This document shows, in pieces, positions 48,959 through 60,238 of a stretch of 64,000 bases of DNA; within the stretch, counting starts at the first letter, position 1; the number at the start of each line of letters is the position of its first letter. The translations under genes and the position numbers were made by a program. The notes beneath the pieces are model-generated. The model saw only the letters and a program-made list of their open reading frames with translations, did not search any database and was not told where the DNA came from. The stretch lies in the NCBI GenBank assembly GCA_021234155.1, contig JAJEKV010000010.1, positions 21,850,833 to 21,914,832 of the forward strand, written 5' to 3'. Source of the stretch: Isoetes taiwanensis. Taxonomy: Eukaryota; Streptophyta; Lycopodiopsida; Isoetales; Isoetaceae.

Positions 48959-49086
48959 TTAAAAAAACAAACATACGTAAAGAACATGTAAAACATGCAA
49001 AACTCCTATGATTTTCTTTCTAACCTTCAACCTCTCTCACTCTTGCAACAATGCTATATAACCTTCAACCTCTCTCACTCTTGCAA
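48820..49086. repeat. Right arm of the large inverted repeat
   Basis: Reverse complement of 45,795-46,062, including the foldback terminal repeat and the doubled CCTCTCTCACTCTTGCAAC sequence. Confidence 0.9.
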
Positions 49087-50149
49087 CAATGTATAGCAGT
49101 CTAACTCCTGCAACTATATGTAGCAATCTAGAAACATATACAATGGAATTAAAAAGAGGGAATATTTTGTTATGCAAGCCATGAGAACACCTTGGACAAC
49201 CCAAGCCACTCACATTGCAGAATGTGACATGTGAATCCTGCTGCATTAACACCATACACAAAGAACTCGAGTAACATCAAGCAATAAACCCATTCGATCA
49301 TTGGTACATAAATGACTCAATTTATAGTGCTTCTAAATAAAATGCAAAGAATAGAGCATTAAATCTTATAGAGGCTACATTGTGCAAAGGCCAATATAAA
49401 GCCTGCAATTTACAAGCAAAGGAATGATAGTTCAGTAACAAAAAACAGAAATGCACATTCCTTGCATTTGCTTTCAACAACAAAGCTTCAAATTTTAGAA
49501 GCTCAAATGCAATACGGCTGCAATTCTGCGCCACAACCTATAAAAAGGGGCTGCCTTGTTTATAAATCATGCTCTTGCAAAAGAGTTATCTTGTTGCCAA
49601 ATTTTGTTCATGCCCGTCCATGAAACTGAATATGTGCTCACGGTTTACGATTCATTGCTAAAATCACCAACCGCAATCAATGCTAACCTAACCTAGTGAA
49701 TGACGAGCCAAAGCAAGGCGCAATTGAGTTCCCATCGACTCTTGGTGCGGTCTTTTAGTGGGAAACCTGCAAATGAGCTAATGAATTAGGCCAAGTAATT
49801 TCTGAATGATGGCATATTTCATATTAATCAAATTTCTCCAATGTCCAGCTTTTGATAATGGTCTGCACTATCCAGTGAGAAAGGCTTGATAAATAATAAC
49901 CACCAACACAATGCCTTCTACTGAGATCACGCTGCTTGGAACCATATGACTAGATACTCATTTCCCAATTTTATGGTTGCATCATATAATTCTTGGGACT
50001 ACAATCCTTCATATCTTCCCATCTCAGCGGAGCAATAATAACTTAGCCCTGACTCTGGTTACCAAACAAACCGCACCAGCTCTTTATTAACATGTGTTCC
50101 AAAAATCCTAATATGGGTAAAAACCAGAATCTATATACAATCCAAGTAA
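49087..50149. other. No feature recognised
   Basis: Intergenic DNA, 3' of the TFIIIA fragment on the minus strand. Confidence 0.4.
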
Positions 50150-50440
50150 CAGTTGGTACTGTCAGGCGCCTTGAATTCTGTGGAAGAGCATGTTCCAGCA
50201 TACTCTCATCTTTTTCGTACTCAGCAAGATTACCCTGTTTTTATATTAATGATGAGATTTGAACAGATAAGTTTTTGAACACCGCAAAAGCGTGAATTTA
50301 CTCACAGGAACATGCGCAGCTTTCTCATGATTATCTTTCACATGTCTGTATGCAAAGGAATTACCACACTTTTCACATGCGTGAGGCTTTAACTCTAAGT
50401 GAACCACTTTGATGTGTTTCTCTAGATTCGATTTATGAGG
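50150..50440 (-). pseudogene. TFIIIA-like zinc-finger gene fragment, two exons
   Basis: Transcription factor IIIA binds the 5S rRNA gene and 5S RNA through C2H2 fingers. The segment 50440-50306 (minus) reads HKSNLEKHIKVVHLELKP, then HACEKCGNSFAYRHVKDNHE and KAAHVP, up to a GTGAGT donor. It resembles the last fingers of plant TFIIIA (linker HLE..P and the FAYKHVRDxHE finger). The second exon from 50234 gives GNLAEYEKDESMLEHALPQN then SRRLTVPTV, comparable to the basic C-terminal end (RGGRKRxxPTVE) but degenerate. The upstream fingers are not found; the sequence before 50440 is a poly-T tract (minus sense) without a clear acceptor. Confidence 0.7.
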
Positions 50441-51164
50441 GAAAAAAAAAACCCACCATCGGCAAAAGACAAAGACAAAACCGTAAACCCTCTTCCTTGA
50501 ATCACAGCATCAGATCGTCCGCTATCAATGGCCTCGAATTGGCCCAACACATCAGATTATTCTTGGCTACTACCCCTCGTGTTCTACAAAACCTACAAAT
50601 GCATGGCCCAACCCAAATCCAAGCCGCAGTCTTTGTCCAAGAGAAGAAAATGGAGCAGTGGGGCGTCTGAAGGAAGGGGTTGAAACTGGAGAGGGCAATT
50701 GGAAGGCAAAAGAGGGCATGTGTAGTTAGGAAAAAGGAAATGAAAATCAAACACCTCAAATAAGAATCCATCAAGCTCAAACCAGTTTCTCGAAATAAAT
50801 TGAGTCGGTAAACTTATACCTCCCCACAAGTTCTTGAAGAGAACCATTTTAACCTGCTGGCTTCGCCCTTATTCTCGGAACACAAAGAAACATCCATTTT
50901 GGCTTGAATAGGAACGTTTTGGGCTAGCAAATACCTGGATCTTGCGGCGTTTTGCAGAAACGCCCAAACTTAGTACAGACCGACATGGGTATGGCAGAGG
51001 CTGCCGGAAAAAAGCCTCAATTATAGACCTTAAATAACCATTTCCGGTTTCTAATCTGCGACCATTCTATAGAAATACTAACAGCCGCTTCATTAATCTC
51101 GACAACAGAATCTTATCTTGCTAATCCCTGTTGCCTGTTTCGTGCCCTAAAATCCTATCCACGA
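50441..51164. other. No feature recognised
   Basis: Two overlapping minus-strand open frames without recognisable content. No further TFIIIA exons found. Confidence 0.35.
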
Positions 51165-51957
51165 GGCTTGCATGTTCAGCACTAAAATAAAAAGAGGGCT
51201 TTTGTTGTGAGCCCTTGGATGTTGGACCATTGAAAAAAAGAAGCTAAATCGACGATTAAGAAATGGTGCACTCTAGATGTACGCATTAGTACATCCATTC
51301 GAATACGCCATGAAATCTTAGGAAAACCTTTGTGAAAAGCGTACAAAAACACAAAGAAAACCCCCTGTTATTATGCTACATATTTATGAGGGAGTAACGT
51401 CATACTCTGCTTTACCCAAAAATGGGCTATTTCTTGGATTGTGAGTCCGCTTGCTCAGAAGAACAAGATGATTCCGGCTGCTTGAACGAAACTAAGAAGG
51501 AACTTCAGTGGTGTAATCTGTCTGTTAACTTGGAAGCCCTTGAAATGGAAAAACGGGGGTCTGGCAGAGGCTATGATAACAAACGGGGATTTGAAGGCAA
51601 CTCTTGTTACATGAGTAAAAGAGGTGGCTATTATAATAGACGGCAACAAAATTTCTACAGGGGAAACAATGCTAATGAGCAGTATGTCCCCGAAACACAA
51701 ATGGACGATGAAAATCTATCAGATGAAGACGAATATGTAGCATAATAACAGGGGGTTTTTTTTGTGTTTTTGTACGCTTTTCACAAAGGTTTTCCTAAGA
51801 TTTCATGACGTATTCGAATGGATGTACTAATGCGTACATCTAGAGTGCACCATTTCTTAGTCGTTGATTTAGCTTTTTTTTTTCAATGGTCCAACATCCA
51901 ACGGCTCACAACAAAAGCCCTCTTTTTATTTTAGGGTTGAACATGTATGCAAGCCTT
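51165..51957. mobile_element. Pack-MULE-like element with 220-bp terminal inverted repeats
   Basis: Left repeat 51,165-51,384 and right repeat 51,734-51,957 are inverted and nearly identical (AAAATAAAAAGAGGGCTTTT outside, CCCCCTGTTATTATGCTACA inside). Weaker similarity reaches about 51,143 and 51,978. The 349-bp interior holds one open frame that matches a host exon fragment found twice elsewhere in the window. Long terminal repeats plus a captured gene piece is the Pack-MULE pattern. I could not define the target duplication. Confidence 0.78.
51422..51745 (+). CDS. Captured RG-rich open frame inside the Pack-MULE-like element
   Basis: 107 codons. Residues 1-36 (MGYFLDCESACSEEQDDSGC...) have no match in the window. 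Residues from about 37 to 102 equal the exon fragment at 37,535 and 62,528: EKRGSGRGYDNKRGFEGN, then KRGGYYNRRQQNFYRGNNAN and the acidic MDDENLSDEDE. Gly/Arg/Tyr-rich composition suggests an RNA-binding protein's disordered region. The last codons and the stop lie in the right terminal repeat. The frame is uninterrupted, but expression is unknown. Confidence 0.5.
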   Translation: MGYFLDCESACSEEQDDSGCLNETKKELQWCNLSVNLEALEMEKRGSGRGYDNKRGFEGNSCYMSKRGGYYNRRQQNFYRGNNANEQYVPETQMDDENLSDEDEYVA

Positions 51958-52567
51958 AGCCACCGTTTCTGATGTTAGGGCGAGAAGAGAAGGCCCCCTA
52001 TCACGATTCCCTGCATGACGACTGCAGCATGTTTTTCCTTTCCGCTTCTTCTTTCTCTTCATGCTTGTTTCTGTTATGTGCCTTTGGCTCAGTACATCTG
52101 AACCTCAATGGTTGTGGAAAACGCTTATGTGCAAGTAACCTTGCCAATCCGGCAGGAGAAGAGGCAGCCCCCACTGGTTTTTGGTTTGGCAATTTCGTGA
52201 AGAAGGATAATGGCAAGAAGAGTGGAAATCTGGTGATCCTTGCATATTAGACAAGATGAAGGCCTTCTCCCTCCTTTAACCGTAATGCATGAGCTCTGCT
52301 TATTTTCTTTGTCACAAGCTGCTAGAACTTCCACGAGAATGGTCTTTTTTTATTTTCTTCAGCTGATCATCCGCTAAAACTTCCCAAATTATTGGAAGAC
52401 GAACCTTTGAGTTCAAGCTTCTAGGTTGGCACTGCGGGTAAATCTACTCAAACTATGACTTGCATTTGAAGCAGAATTGGAAGAGGATTTTGCCTCTGCG
52501 ATGATGGTATAGAGAAATTACTTGCTATATTTCATTAGGTTTTGGGCTCATTGGATCCGGTTTGCAG
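51958..52567. other. No firm feature; possible 5' part of the LRR kinase gene
   Basis: An open frame of 92 codons at 51,972-52,250 has a hydrophobic middle but no recognisable domain. A signal-peptide exon for the following LRR exon should lie upstream; I cannot identify it. Confidence 0.3.
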
Positions 52568-52700
52568 GTCAAGCCTTGCTTGCTTTTCGAGCCAGCAAAA
52601 CATCAGATCCTAATGGGGTTCTATCTAGTTGGAAAGCGGTCGATGAGACTCCATGCCAGTGGTTTGGCGTTGGTTGCTTTAATGATAAACTTATTAGTCT
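52568..52700 (+). pseudogene. LRR receptor kinase exon (LRRNT domain), isolated
   Basis: 133-bp exon with TTTGCAG acceptor and GTAAGT donor. It encodes GQALLAFRASKTSDPNGVLS, then SWKAVDETPCQWFGVGCFND and KLISL, the leucine-rich-repeat N-terminal cap of plant receptor kinases. The phase (first base of the Gly codon in the preceding exon) is usual for this family. No LRR or kinase exons follow; the next exons belong to an SDR-type gene. It is therefore a stray exon or a shuffled gene. Intact here, half deleted at 27,628. Confidence 0.78.
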
Positions 52701-52963
52701 GTAAGTAGTCGAACCTATCATGCCTTTTGCATTCTACTAGGATCTTTAAGGTAAGACAATTTCACCCGTTTATATTACCAAAGAAATTAGAATGCAAGAA
52801 CCAAAGATCACCATATGCTAAGGAGGGTCATCATCATCATGCATCGGCTGCCTTGAATCAGATAGCTGGTAGCTTCTCCCTGTTACATTGCTTTCTGTAG
52901 CTTATAGCTATCCCCTAGTTATTCATTGAGTCATTCTCTTCAAACTTGGCCACATTCTTATAG

Positions 52964-53326
52964 GGAGAGAATGCACTTCGTGATGTTTACTCTAAGGATG
53001 GTCACTTAAGCTACTATATTGTGAGGCCTGGTGGATTGAACAATAAGGAAGGTGGCCAGTACAAAATCATTGCTGAAAAAGGTTAGTTTTCTATGATCAG
53101 TTTTGCACTTACTAGATAACTAAGATCCATTTTATTTTTTGTCAGGGAATAAAGGAACGGGATCCATAAGTCGTCGTGATGTCGTTGTGATGTCGCCGAT
53201 GTTGTTGTTGCCTCTGTGGATGGACTTTGTACTCCGAATGTGACATTTGAAATTTATTGTGATATCCAACAACCACCTTTAAATGGCCTAAAAGATATTT
53301 TGTCATTAGACCCTGACAACAATTAG
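52964..53326 (+). pseudogene. Last two exons of an atypical SDR / NAD(P)-binding protein, copy b
   Basis: Exon 52964-53081 gives GENALRDVYSKDGHLSYYIV, then RPGGLNNKEGGQYKIIAEK, followed by a GTTAG donor. The exon from 53146 continues in phase with GNKGTGSISRRDV. A duplicated stretch of about 11 bases near 53,176 then throws the frame; the expected DVADVVVASVDGLCTPNVTF and EIYCD continue in the other phase up to a stop at 53324-53326. The YxxVRPGGL pattern and the SISRxDVA element belong to NmrA/atypical SDR proteins, a group with several chloroplast members. The Rossmann N-terminus (GxxGxxG) is not in the window. Confidence 0.7.
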
Positions 53327-53664
53327 AATGAAATGGTGAAGTCTATGGAAAAGGTGTTCCTTAACAGTGGTAAGCTTTTACAACGACCTGCACCTTTTAC
53401 CATAGAGCTAGCGTTCCACCACAACACACACAGTTGTTTATTGTTGCGTGGAAATGATGTTCTGCATCATTTTTATTTACCTTGGTTTCTTCAAAGTCCT
53501 ACTACAGCAAAGATTTTTATGAGATATGTTTTTTTCACATTCTATTGCTTGTTGAGCAAGAATTTATATATATGGAGTTTGAACTTGTAATAGTGTTGCA
53601 TGGATGTTTCTTCATTTCTCCATGTTAGGTGGAAGATTTTCCCATTTTCTTTCTGCTTTAGTTA

Positions 53665-54040
53665 GGGCCCGAAGGGCCCAAAATTTTTTTTAATATACCA
53701 ATCAACACACAACGACCATTAACATTATTAACATAAACCATTGCATTTAACACATTTAAATTAAAATCCCCCTTAAACCCCCTTTGGTTTGGGTGCATAT
53801 TCACACGGGGGGTGACGTAGGGCAGCGAGAGCCCTCGTAATTGTATTTTGCACGTACAAAATCAACACCATATAGTATTTCGCTTGAAATCTTATAGTAT
53901 TTTGTGAATCTTGTTATACAGTATAGCAAATCTTGTACTTGCATACCCCACAAACGAGGAACTTTACGTACGGTGTAGATTAAGGAATAAGGGGTGAATA
54001 TGCCTATCCAACAGCTCTCGTTGCCCGGAGTCACCCCCCG
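53665..54040. mobile_element. Foldback element, truncated right end (D2 copy b)
   Basis: Identical arrangement to 28,665-29,040, including the breakpoint at GTCACCCCCCG before repeat R. Confidence 0.85.
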
Positions 54041-54042
54041 TC

Positions 54043-55515
54043 ATGCAGGTATTGAGTTTGGTTATTTGGCTAGCTAAATATCAGGGTTCTAGTTAGTGGA
54101 AATAGACCTTAACCAAGGGATCTAGCCGAAAGCATGAGTTAAGGATATACTGAAACATGGTTATGCTTTTTAGCAATTTGTGTGGATTAACATTGTTAAA
54201 ACATACCTATTTTGTAAGAAAGGAAAACTGGTGCTGATAAAATGGTCCCAGCAACTATCTGGATAATGATTTCTGAGTATGGGTAAATGTTACTCAGCCA
54301 TAAGTAATTTGACTCCTTTTAAAATGGAATATGCTTTTTAATCTAGCAATGTTGTATTGTTGTATGCAGCAGTAAATACTTTTCTGAGTTTTCTTCCTTA
54401 TTGACTTCTACTAATACAAGGGCAAAAAAGTGTATAATGGGTGAAGGGCTTAAGAGCCATGAACCACCCAAAGTACCTTTTGGCCCTTGTGCCCTTACCA
54501 GTCTATCTTTGCTAACATGTACTTGCTTGACTGCAGTGCGTGGTGGTTCATCTTTCATTATTCCCTTTTTCTTTGTTATGTATGGTGTTGGCACAATAGG
54601 ATGGAATGAGCTTTTACTTGCTTTTTTTTGTCTTGAAGACAAGTGGTAGTTATCCAAAGTGGAGCAACAACATGGTTTGCTTTTAAAGCGTGGTTGAAAT
54701 AAGACTGTAAGCAAGGTTTTGCCTTAAAATTTAAATAGTAGATGGAAGTATAGTATATCAAACTTAGTTTGGTGAAGTTGGAAACTCTTTCTACAAATGT
54801 TGTCTACATTCTTGGTTGAAAAACTATGAAGTTCTGGTATGTAATTGGATATAGTTACATTTTGATATGGATACACTTGATATTTCTCGGGACACATTTT
54901 GTAAGACCGGGATAAGTTAAATGAATGATTTAAGTATGACTACACTTTGACTAAGTTTTAAAATCTGAAAATGTAATAAATATATAATGATCCCCACATC
55001 TTGTTTGGTCACCTTTGAATTTAATAAAGGCCTAAAAAGAAATTAAGTTACGGTTAACGAAAGGCTATTATGTCAGCTGTCTAATAATACATCCTAAGTT
55101 AGTGATATCATACTAGCATGGTGTTGAAAAGACCATTAATATTGGCTGATATTATGAGCTTGTCTTATGAAGATTAAGTGTCCAATAGAGTGCTCTACCA
55201 TGTAGTAATGAGATACAAATAATGAAGTATACCCGGCATCGGGGTTGAACGCACATCAAATTATGGTCAAAGTTTGGCATGCTTAGAAATATAATAGAGC
55301 ATGCATTAGAAAATGAGGCACATATGGAACCAAAGGTCATATTCCCAAAGTCATTTAAGGCCTAATTTGGCTTTCAATTTTAAAATACTAAAGTTAGATA
55401 ACTTTGTCACCACAGTTGGATGTCCCCGTTTGATGAGCCTCAGTCATTGCACGGTTTGATAAGGCTACCAAAGGATTGGCTGAGGTAGTCGTAAGGGCTA
55501 GTGCTGTTGCCTAGA
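54043..55515. repeat. Direct repeat R, copy 3
   Basis: Counterpart of 29,043-30,524. It is the most deviating of the four copies, with changes concentrated at CAG/CTG sites (for example CTCGGGAC for CTCAGGAC near 54,896, and GTCCCCG for GTCCTGTC near 55,421). Confidence 0.92.
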
Positions 55516-58219
55516 CTAGCTTGGTCAGGTTTTTTTTTTTTATGTTATGTACACGAACATGGGTAACATGGGTGTTAAAAATTGCTGATCAAGTTGTGCC
55601 TGGAATAAGCTTGTGCCTTGTGCCTGCATAAAGGCAAACCCAACCTATTGTAGAGCATTATGTGCTAAGAAACATAAAACATGCAGGTAACTTGAATACA
55701 TGCAAAAGGAAAACCTCATTTATTGGGAAAGATTCACAAGTGCATAATATGCAAAAACTGGATGTGCCCTACTAACATATCCTACTGAAAATAAACCCAT
55801 TTGGTATGGTCATATTTTAGAATTAAGGACCTAGTAGCATCTTTATACCTCACTAGTAGCAGGGTGCGGCGTTCTTGGGTATAAATATGGTTTTATTTTT
55901 GAAATTGAACTTAAGTCCTTGCTTTTGCAAATGTGTTGCCTTTTGTAGCATTCGAATAATTAGTTGTTTCTTCTATATGTTCTAGAAACCTTCACTTTGA
56001 GTTGTGTAGATGTAGGGGGTGGACAATAAACTAATAATGTTTAACCTTAGAAAGTGCATAGATTTGGGGTAGTTTCATTTTGTTTATATTGATCTATCTT
56101 GGCATTGGACATTGGACTTGATACTAAATAGGGGCATTAATGTATGTTGTGTGTTGGACAATCGACTTGTACTAAAAGAGGGGCATTAATATATGTTGTA
56201 TATTGACTTGGTCTTGAAGTGGACGTACACAATATGAAAATTGTATATGTGTCAAATTTTTATAACCTTACTAATCTAATCAAATGGAAAACCAAAATCA
56301 AAATTCTGAGTAATTGCGAAGGAAAGTAGAGCTATAGGTTTATGCCTCTTAGTTATTGGATGAATGTATTGAGTAAATATTCGGAAGGGATTAGTTTGAA
56401 CGGCTAGGATTATCCTAGCAGATGGACGGCTTGGATCTATTGGGAAGTATCGGCGGTGTTAGGTACACCCTGGGGGTCTCGAAACGGATCCTATTCGAGA
56501 GACTTGGTGATTCTCGGGGAAGGGCGATCTGCGAAGAAGGAATCAATTTTCACCTGTTGCACATGAGTCTTAGATATCGTTAAAGGGGAAGGGGGGGAAG
56601 GGTAAAATGGCTTATTGGCTTTGAAATTTTGGCGGGAAGGGAAGTTTTTGAAGGGATAAAAAGAGGGAAAAATGCCATTAACGTCATTTTTATGTAGCTA
56701 TGGCGCTTTAGGGATGTCGAAGTTGGCAATGGTGCTCTGGTCGTGGCCCTACTCTGGCAATGGCGCTCTGGCGACTACGTTCTAGTGATACCCTAAACTA
56801 GTTTCCCTTCTCATATATCATACAGTTCTGAAGTAATATCCTTGGTTCTCAAGCGATCTGTTGTGGGAGCATGGTTTTTATGAAAAATGTTGTTGCACAT
56901 CTTCTTGGCGCCAAGGTATTTCCCCATAACAGTTTTATTTGAAGCATATCATCACTTGTTTTTTAGACTCACTTGTTTTTTAGGTTTCGATGACCTTGAT
57001 TGCCATTGATATTCAAAGCTCTGAAATCCAGCCTGTGATAGTTCATCTCCTTGGTACAAATGGAGGTCAGAGATCTTTATCTTAAGAAGATGGAAGGAAT
57101 AGATTCAGCAGTGTGCCAAATAACCGAGAAGCGATACAAGTTTTAAAAATCTGGAGCGCTCCGAAACAAGTTAGCTTATTATGTGAATTTGTCTACAAAA
57201 TCCTTAATGATATCCATAATAGTATGCTAGTCTTTAGATTGATATACTATTTTTGATATTTTTAGTAAGCACTTGTTTCAGCATTCATTTTTTACTTTGT
57301 CCTCTATCATTTGTCCTTTGAATCCCTCTGAAGGTCGGTTGTGCTTCTTCTTTAATTCCCATTTTATCTTCTTAATAATCAAAGTGTGATGACTGCACGT
57401 AGATTTTACTTTTCATTTTGCATTGCTTGGTGAATAGGTATTTCATGTTAGTTTATAAGTGATTTTGCATGTGGTTGTGATTAATTGCCACAATGTAGAT
57501 AGGTTGGTTCTGTCTCAGCAGCGAATATTATCCCCGGGTTAATAAGGATGTAGAGTAAGCAAGTTTTTTAAATGGAGTGAATGGATAAGATGGTTTTCTG
57601 AAATAAGAGCAGGTTCATGTTAAATTTAAGGTTTATAGCCTCAGATCCTTGCTCTTGTTTCGCTTCGTCTTTTAGAATAGGTGTTGTCGCTGCTTTATCA
57701 TGCTGCATGTGCTTTGCTATGGTGGCATAGTTTATAGAAGTGGCTTAGTTCCTTGCTAGTCTTTGTTATTTGTCTAGATTAAGTGTGGATATGCCATAGT
57801 TATTTAAAGGTACATATTTTTGTTAACATTGTATTCTATTATGATTGCCTAAATAGACTTTTTTGGGTTTGATTCCCACAAGGCTTTTTTAAAATAAACT
57901 ATAGTGATCCTATGCATAGATGTTTCTCATAGTTCTTTTTGTAGTAGTGTTGTAATATTAGTTTTCCACGTATTGTAATATCTAAAACAACATGTATTAA
58001 CTGAAGAAAATTCAATGCATACGCGTGGATATGACACGTAATATTTTTTTTATTAGTGTTGTAATATTAGTTTTCCACATATTGTTAATATATAAAACAA
58101 CGCCTCTTATTTGAAGAAAAACAACGCCTAGTGTAATATTGGTTTTCCATGTGTTGTAATGTCTAAAACGTCGCGTCTTATATTGAGAACAAACAATGTT
58201 TAGTTGCACTAGAAACAAC
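55516..58219. other. Non-coding part of block D2, copy b
   Basis: Same as 30,525-33,236; nothing recognised. Confidence 0.5.
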
Positions 58220-58232
58220 ATTGAGAAACTAA

Positions 58233-60198
58233 GGAGTACATGAAGCGATGAGGTGATAAGTCTGGTCTGATGGATGGCGCTCGTAATGATGGCGCTTAGG
58301 GCTGCCGGCGTTTTTCCTTGTAACTTGAGCATCTGAACTCCGTTTTCGATGATCTTTAGTTCGTTGGAAAGCTTGTTCCAAGGGCTCTCCATCAACATCA
58401 ATTTTGTTTGGGTTTGTTATCAGGTTAGGGGCCGGATTTGGGTTTTTTTTATTTCGGCCACTTATAGTAGGGATGGGGAAGACAGATATGGTTCCAGCAT
58501 CCAAGGCGGCAACAAAACGGCATGAGTCTATCACCAATTTGGTGATACGTGATCCCCCAGTTGCTGCGCAAAAAGAGGTAAATAATTCAAATGAAAGTTC
58601 TTTGCTTTCGATGCTGGCTACTTCAGTGGTTCTTGAAGAAAGGGATTTTCCTCCACTGCAAGGCGCTGCGAGTAAGGGAGCAGAAGTTAATGGGAATTTG
58701 CTTCCACCAGGTACAAATTCCAGTCCTAATATAGTTCCTCAGCCTCAAGCAAATAATAGTGCTTGGAAATCATCTGATTCAGTTACAAAAGTTTCATATC
58801 AAAGATCTAGCGATTGGCTTTGTAAGAATAGAATAGGGATATATCTAGTGCATCTAGAAAGGCAAGGGTAGCAACTGCCTTACAGGTATTGTCTGAAGGA
58901 AGTAAGGATGAGTTGTCGGCAATCTTGGACACATTAAAAGCCCGACAGATTCAACTTCAACAATAATTGCCTCCAGATGATATATTTTACCAGTCTGACT
59001 GTCAAAATGTGGTTCAAGCTTCTGGTATTCCTGTGGTTGAGGTGGACCATCAAGCTCATGTTAAGTGTGCTGAGAACTTATCTTCTTGTGCAGTTCTTGG
59101 GTATTTTACTGGTGGCTATTTAGATTTTTCACGGTTCCGTGTTTGGTTATCTCGGCTTCTGAGACGCCTTCAACTTCCTCCTTTCCAGTCCATCAAGTTG
59201 TTGGCAAAAAACTTTGTTCTCATTATGTTTGAAAGTAGTGATGCAGTGGACTCTTTGGTATCAAGAGGGATTGATCCACTTGGTGGGGAATATATAATGT
59301 ACCAGTATTACTCTCCTGGCTTTACACCAGATACAGTTCGTGTATTAAAGATGCCTTGCTGGTTCTCGTTACCTAATCTTCCTCCTGATCTAAGGGCTCA
59401 TCAATTTCTAGTTGCAATTGCAGGGACTTGGGGTTCATATATCACACTCCATCATGAATGGTCCAAGGATTTGTGTTTCTATGCCTGTAGACTCGCCTTT
59501 ACCAGATTGTGTAGTTGTGAAGAGCGGGCCTTGGTATAAGAAGTTGGATCTTAAGCTTCTGAATGGTCCAGAATTAGCCCGTTTGTTTCCTGATAAGGAG
59601 GCTTTTGCTAGCTTTTGTCGAGGTATTCGTGCATCTCAAGCATCTGTTCAACATTCTTCTCAGGTTCAAGCTCCTATTGTTATTTCTTCATCTATTCATG
59701 ATCAACCTTTGCCACTTGCCTTGCATTCCTCGGCTATGGAAGATGCTCTACACACAGTTCCAATGGTGTCTTCCTTAGCACCGTCAACTGCAGCTATAGT
59801 TCTTACCACTCTCCCCGTTGTTGCTTCTGCTTCTCATGCTTCTGAGGTTGTTATGGCTGATGGTTCTAATCTTCAGTGTGCTAAAGAGTCATGGAAACAG
59901 GTCAATTGGAAGAAGGCGGCGAGGAAGAAGTCGGTTATATCAGCTCACGAGGCTATCCTGCCTTGTTCTATTTAGTGGCATGATAACTTGATGTCTATTG
60001 ATGATCATCTCGATGTTGCAGAACATGTTGATTGTGATGAGGTCATTAAACGCCTCAAGGTGGCACAAGGAGTATGATTATGTACTGTGTATGGGTGGTT
60101 TTGCTTAGTGGACCATCTCGTCCTCTAGGTATTGAGTCCTATGTCACAGGTCTCTTGTATGTATCTTGATATTCCTTGATAATAGATTGTCGTTCTTC

Positions 60199-60225
<27 letters not shown>
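58233..60225 (+). mobile_element. ORF1-only LINE-like retroposon with poly-A tail, copy b
   Basis: Target duplication ATTGAGAAACTAA at 58220-58232 and 60226-60238; poly-A of about 27, longer than in copy a. No RT, endonuclease or zf-RVT. Confidence 0.85.
58404..59975 (+). pseudogene. LINE ORF1 (DUF4283-like) reading frame, broken
   Basis: The better preserved copy. The frame 58404-58871 carries the probable start MGKTDMVPASKAATKRHES and a Ser/Pro-rich region. After a shift near 58,830 the reading ARVATALQVLSEGSKDELSA runs to a TAA near 58,965. The frame 58967-59539 holds the DUF4283-like core: FSRFRVWLSRLLRRLQLPPF, KLLAKNFVLIMFESSDAVDS and MPCWFSLPNLPPDLRAHQFL. After a further shift near 59,465, the frame to 59975 gives RICVSMPVDSPLPDCVVVK and a low-complexity Ser/Ala tail. 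ORF1 proteins of plant LINEs bind RNA. The CCHC knuckle common in that family is not visible. Confidence 0.75.
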
Positions 60226-60230
<5 letters not shown>

Positions 60231-60238
60231 GAAACTAA

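Noticed and set aside
51972-52250. 92-codon open frame as the signal-peptide exon of the LRR kinase
   Set aside because: The hydrophobic stretch is not at the N-terminus and the frame does not splice in phase to the LRRNT exon in any clear way.
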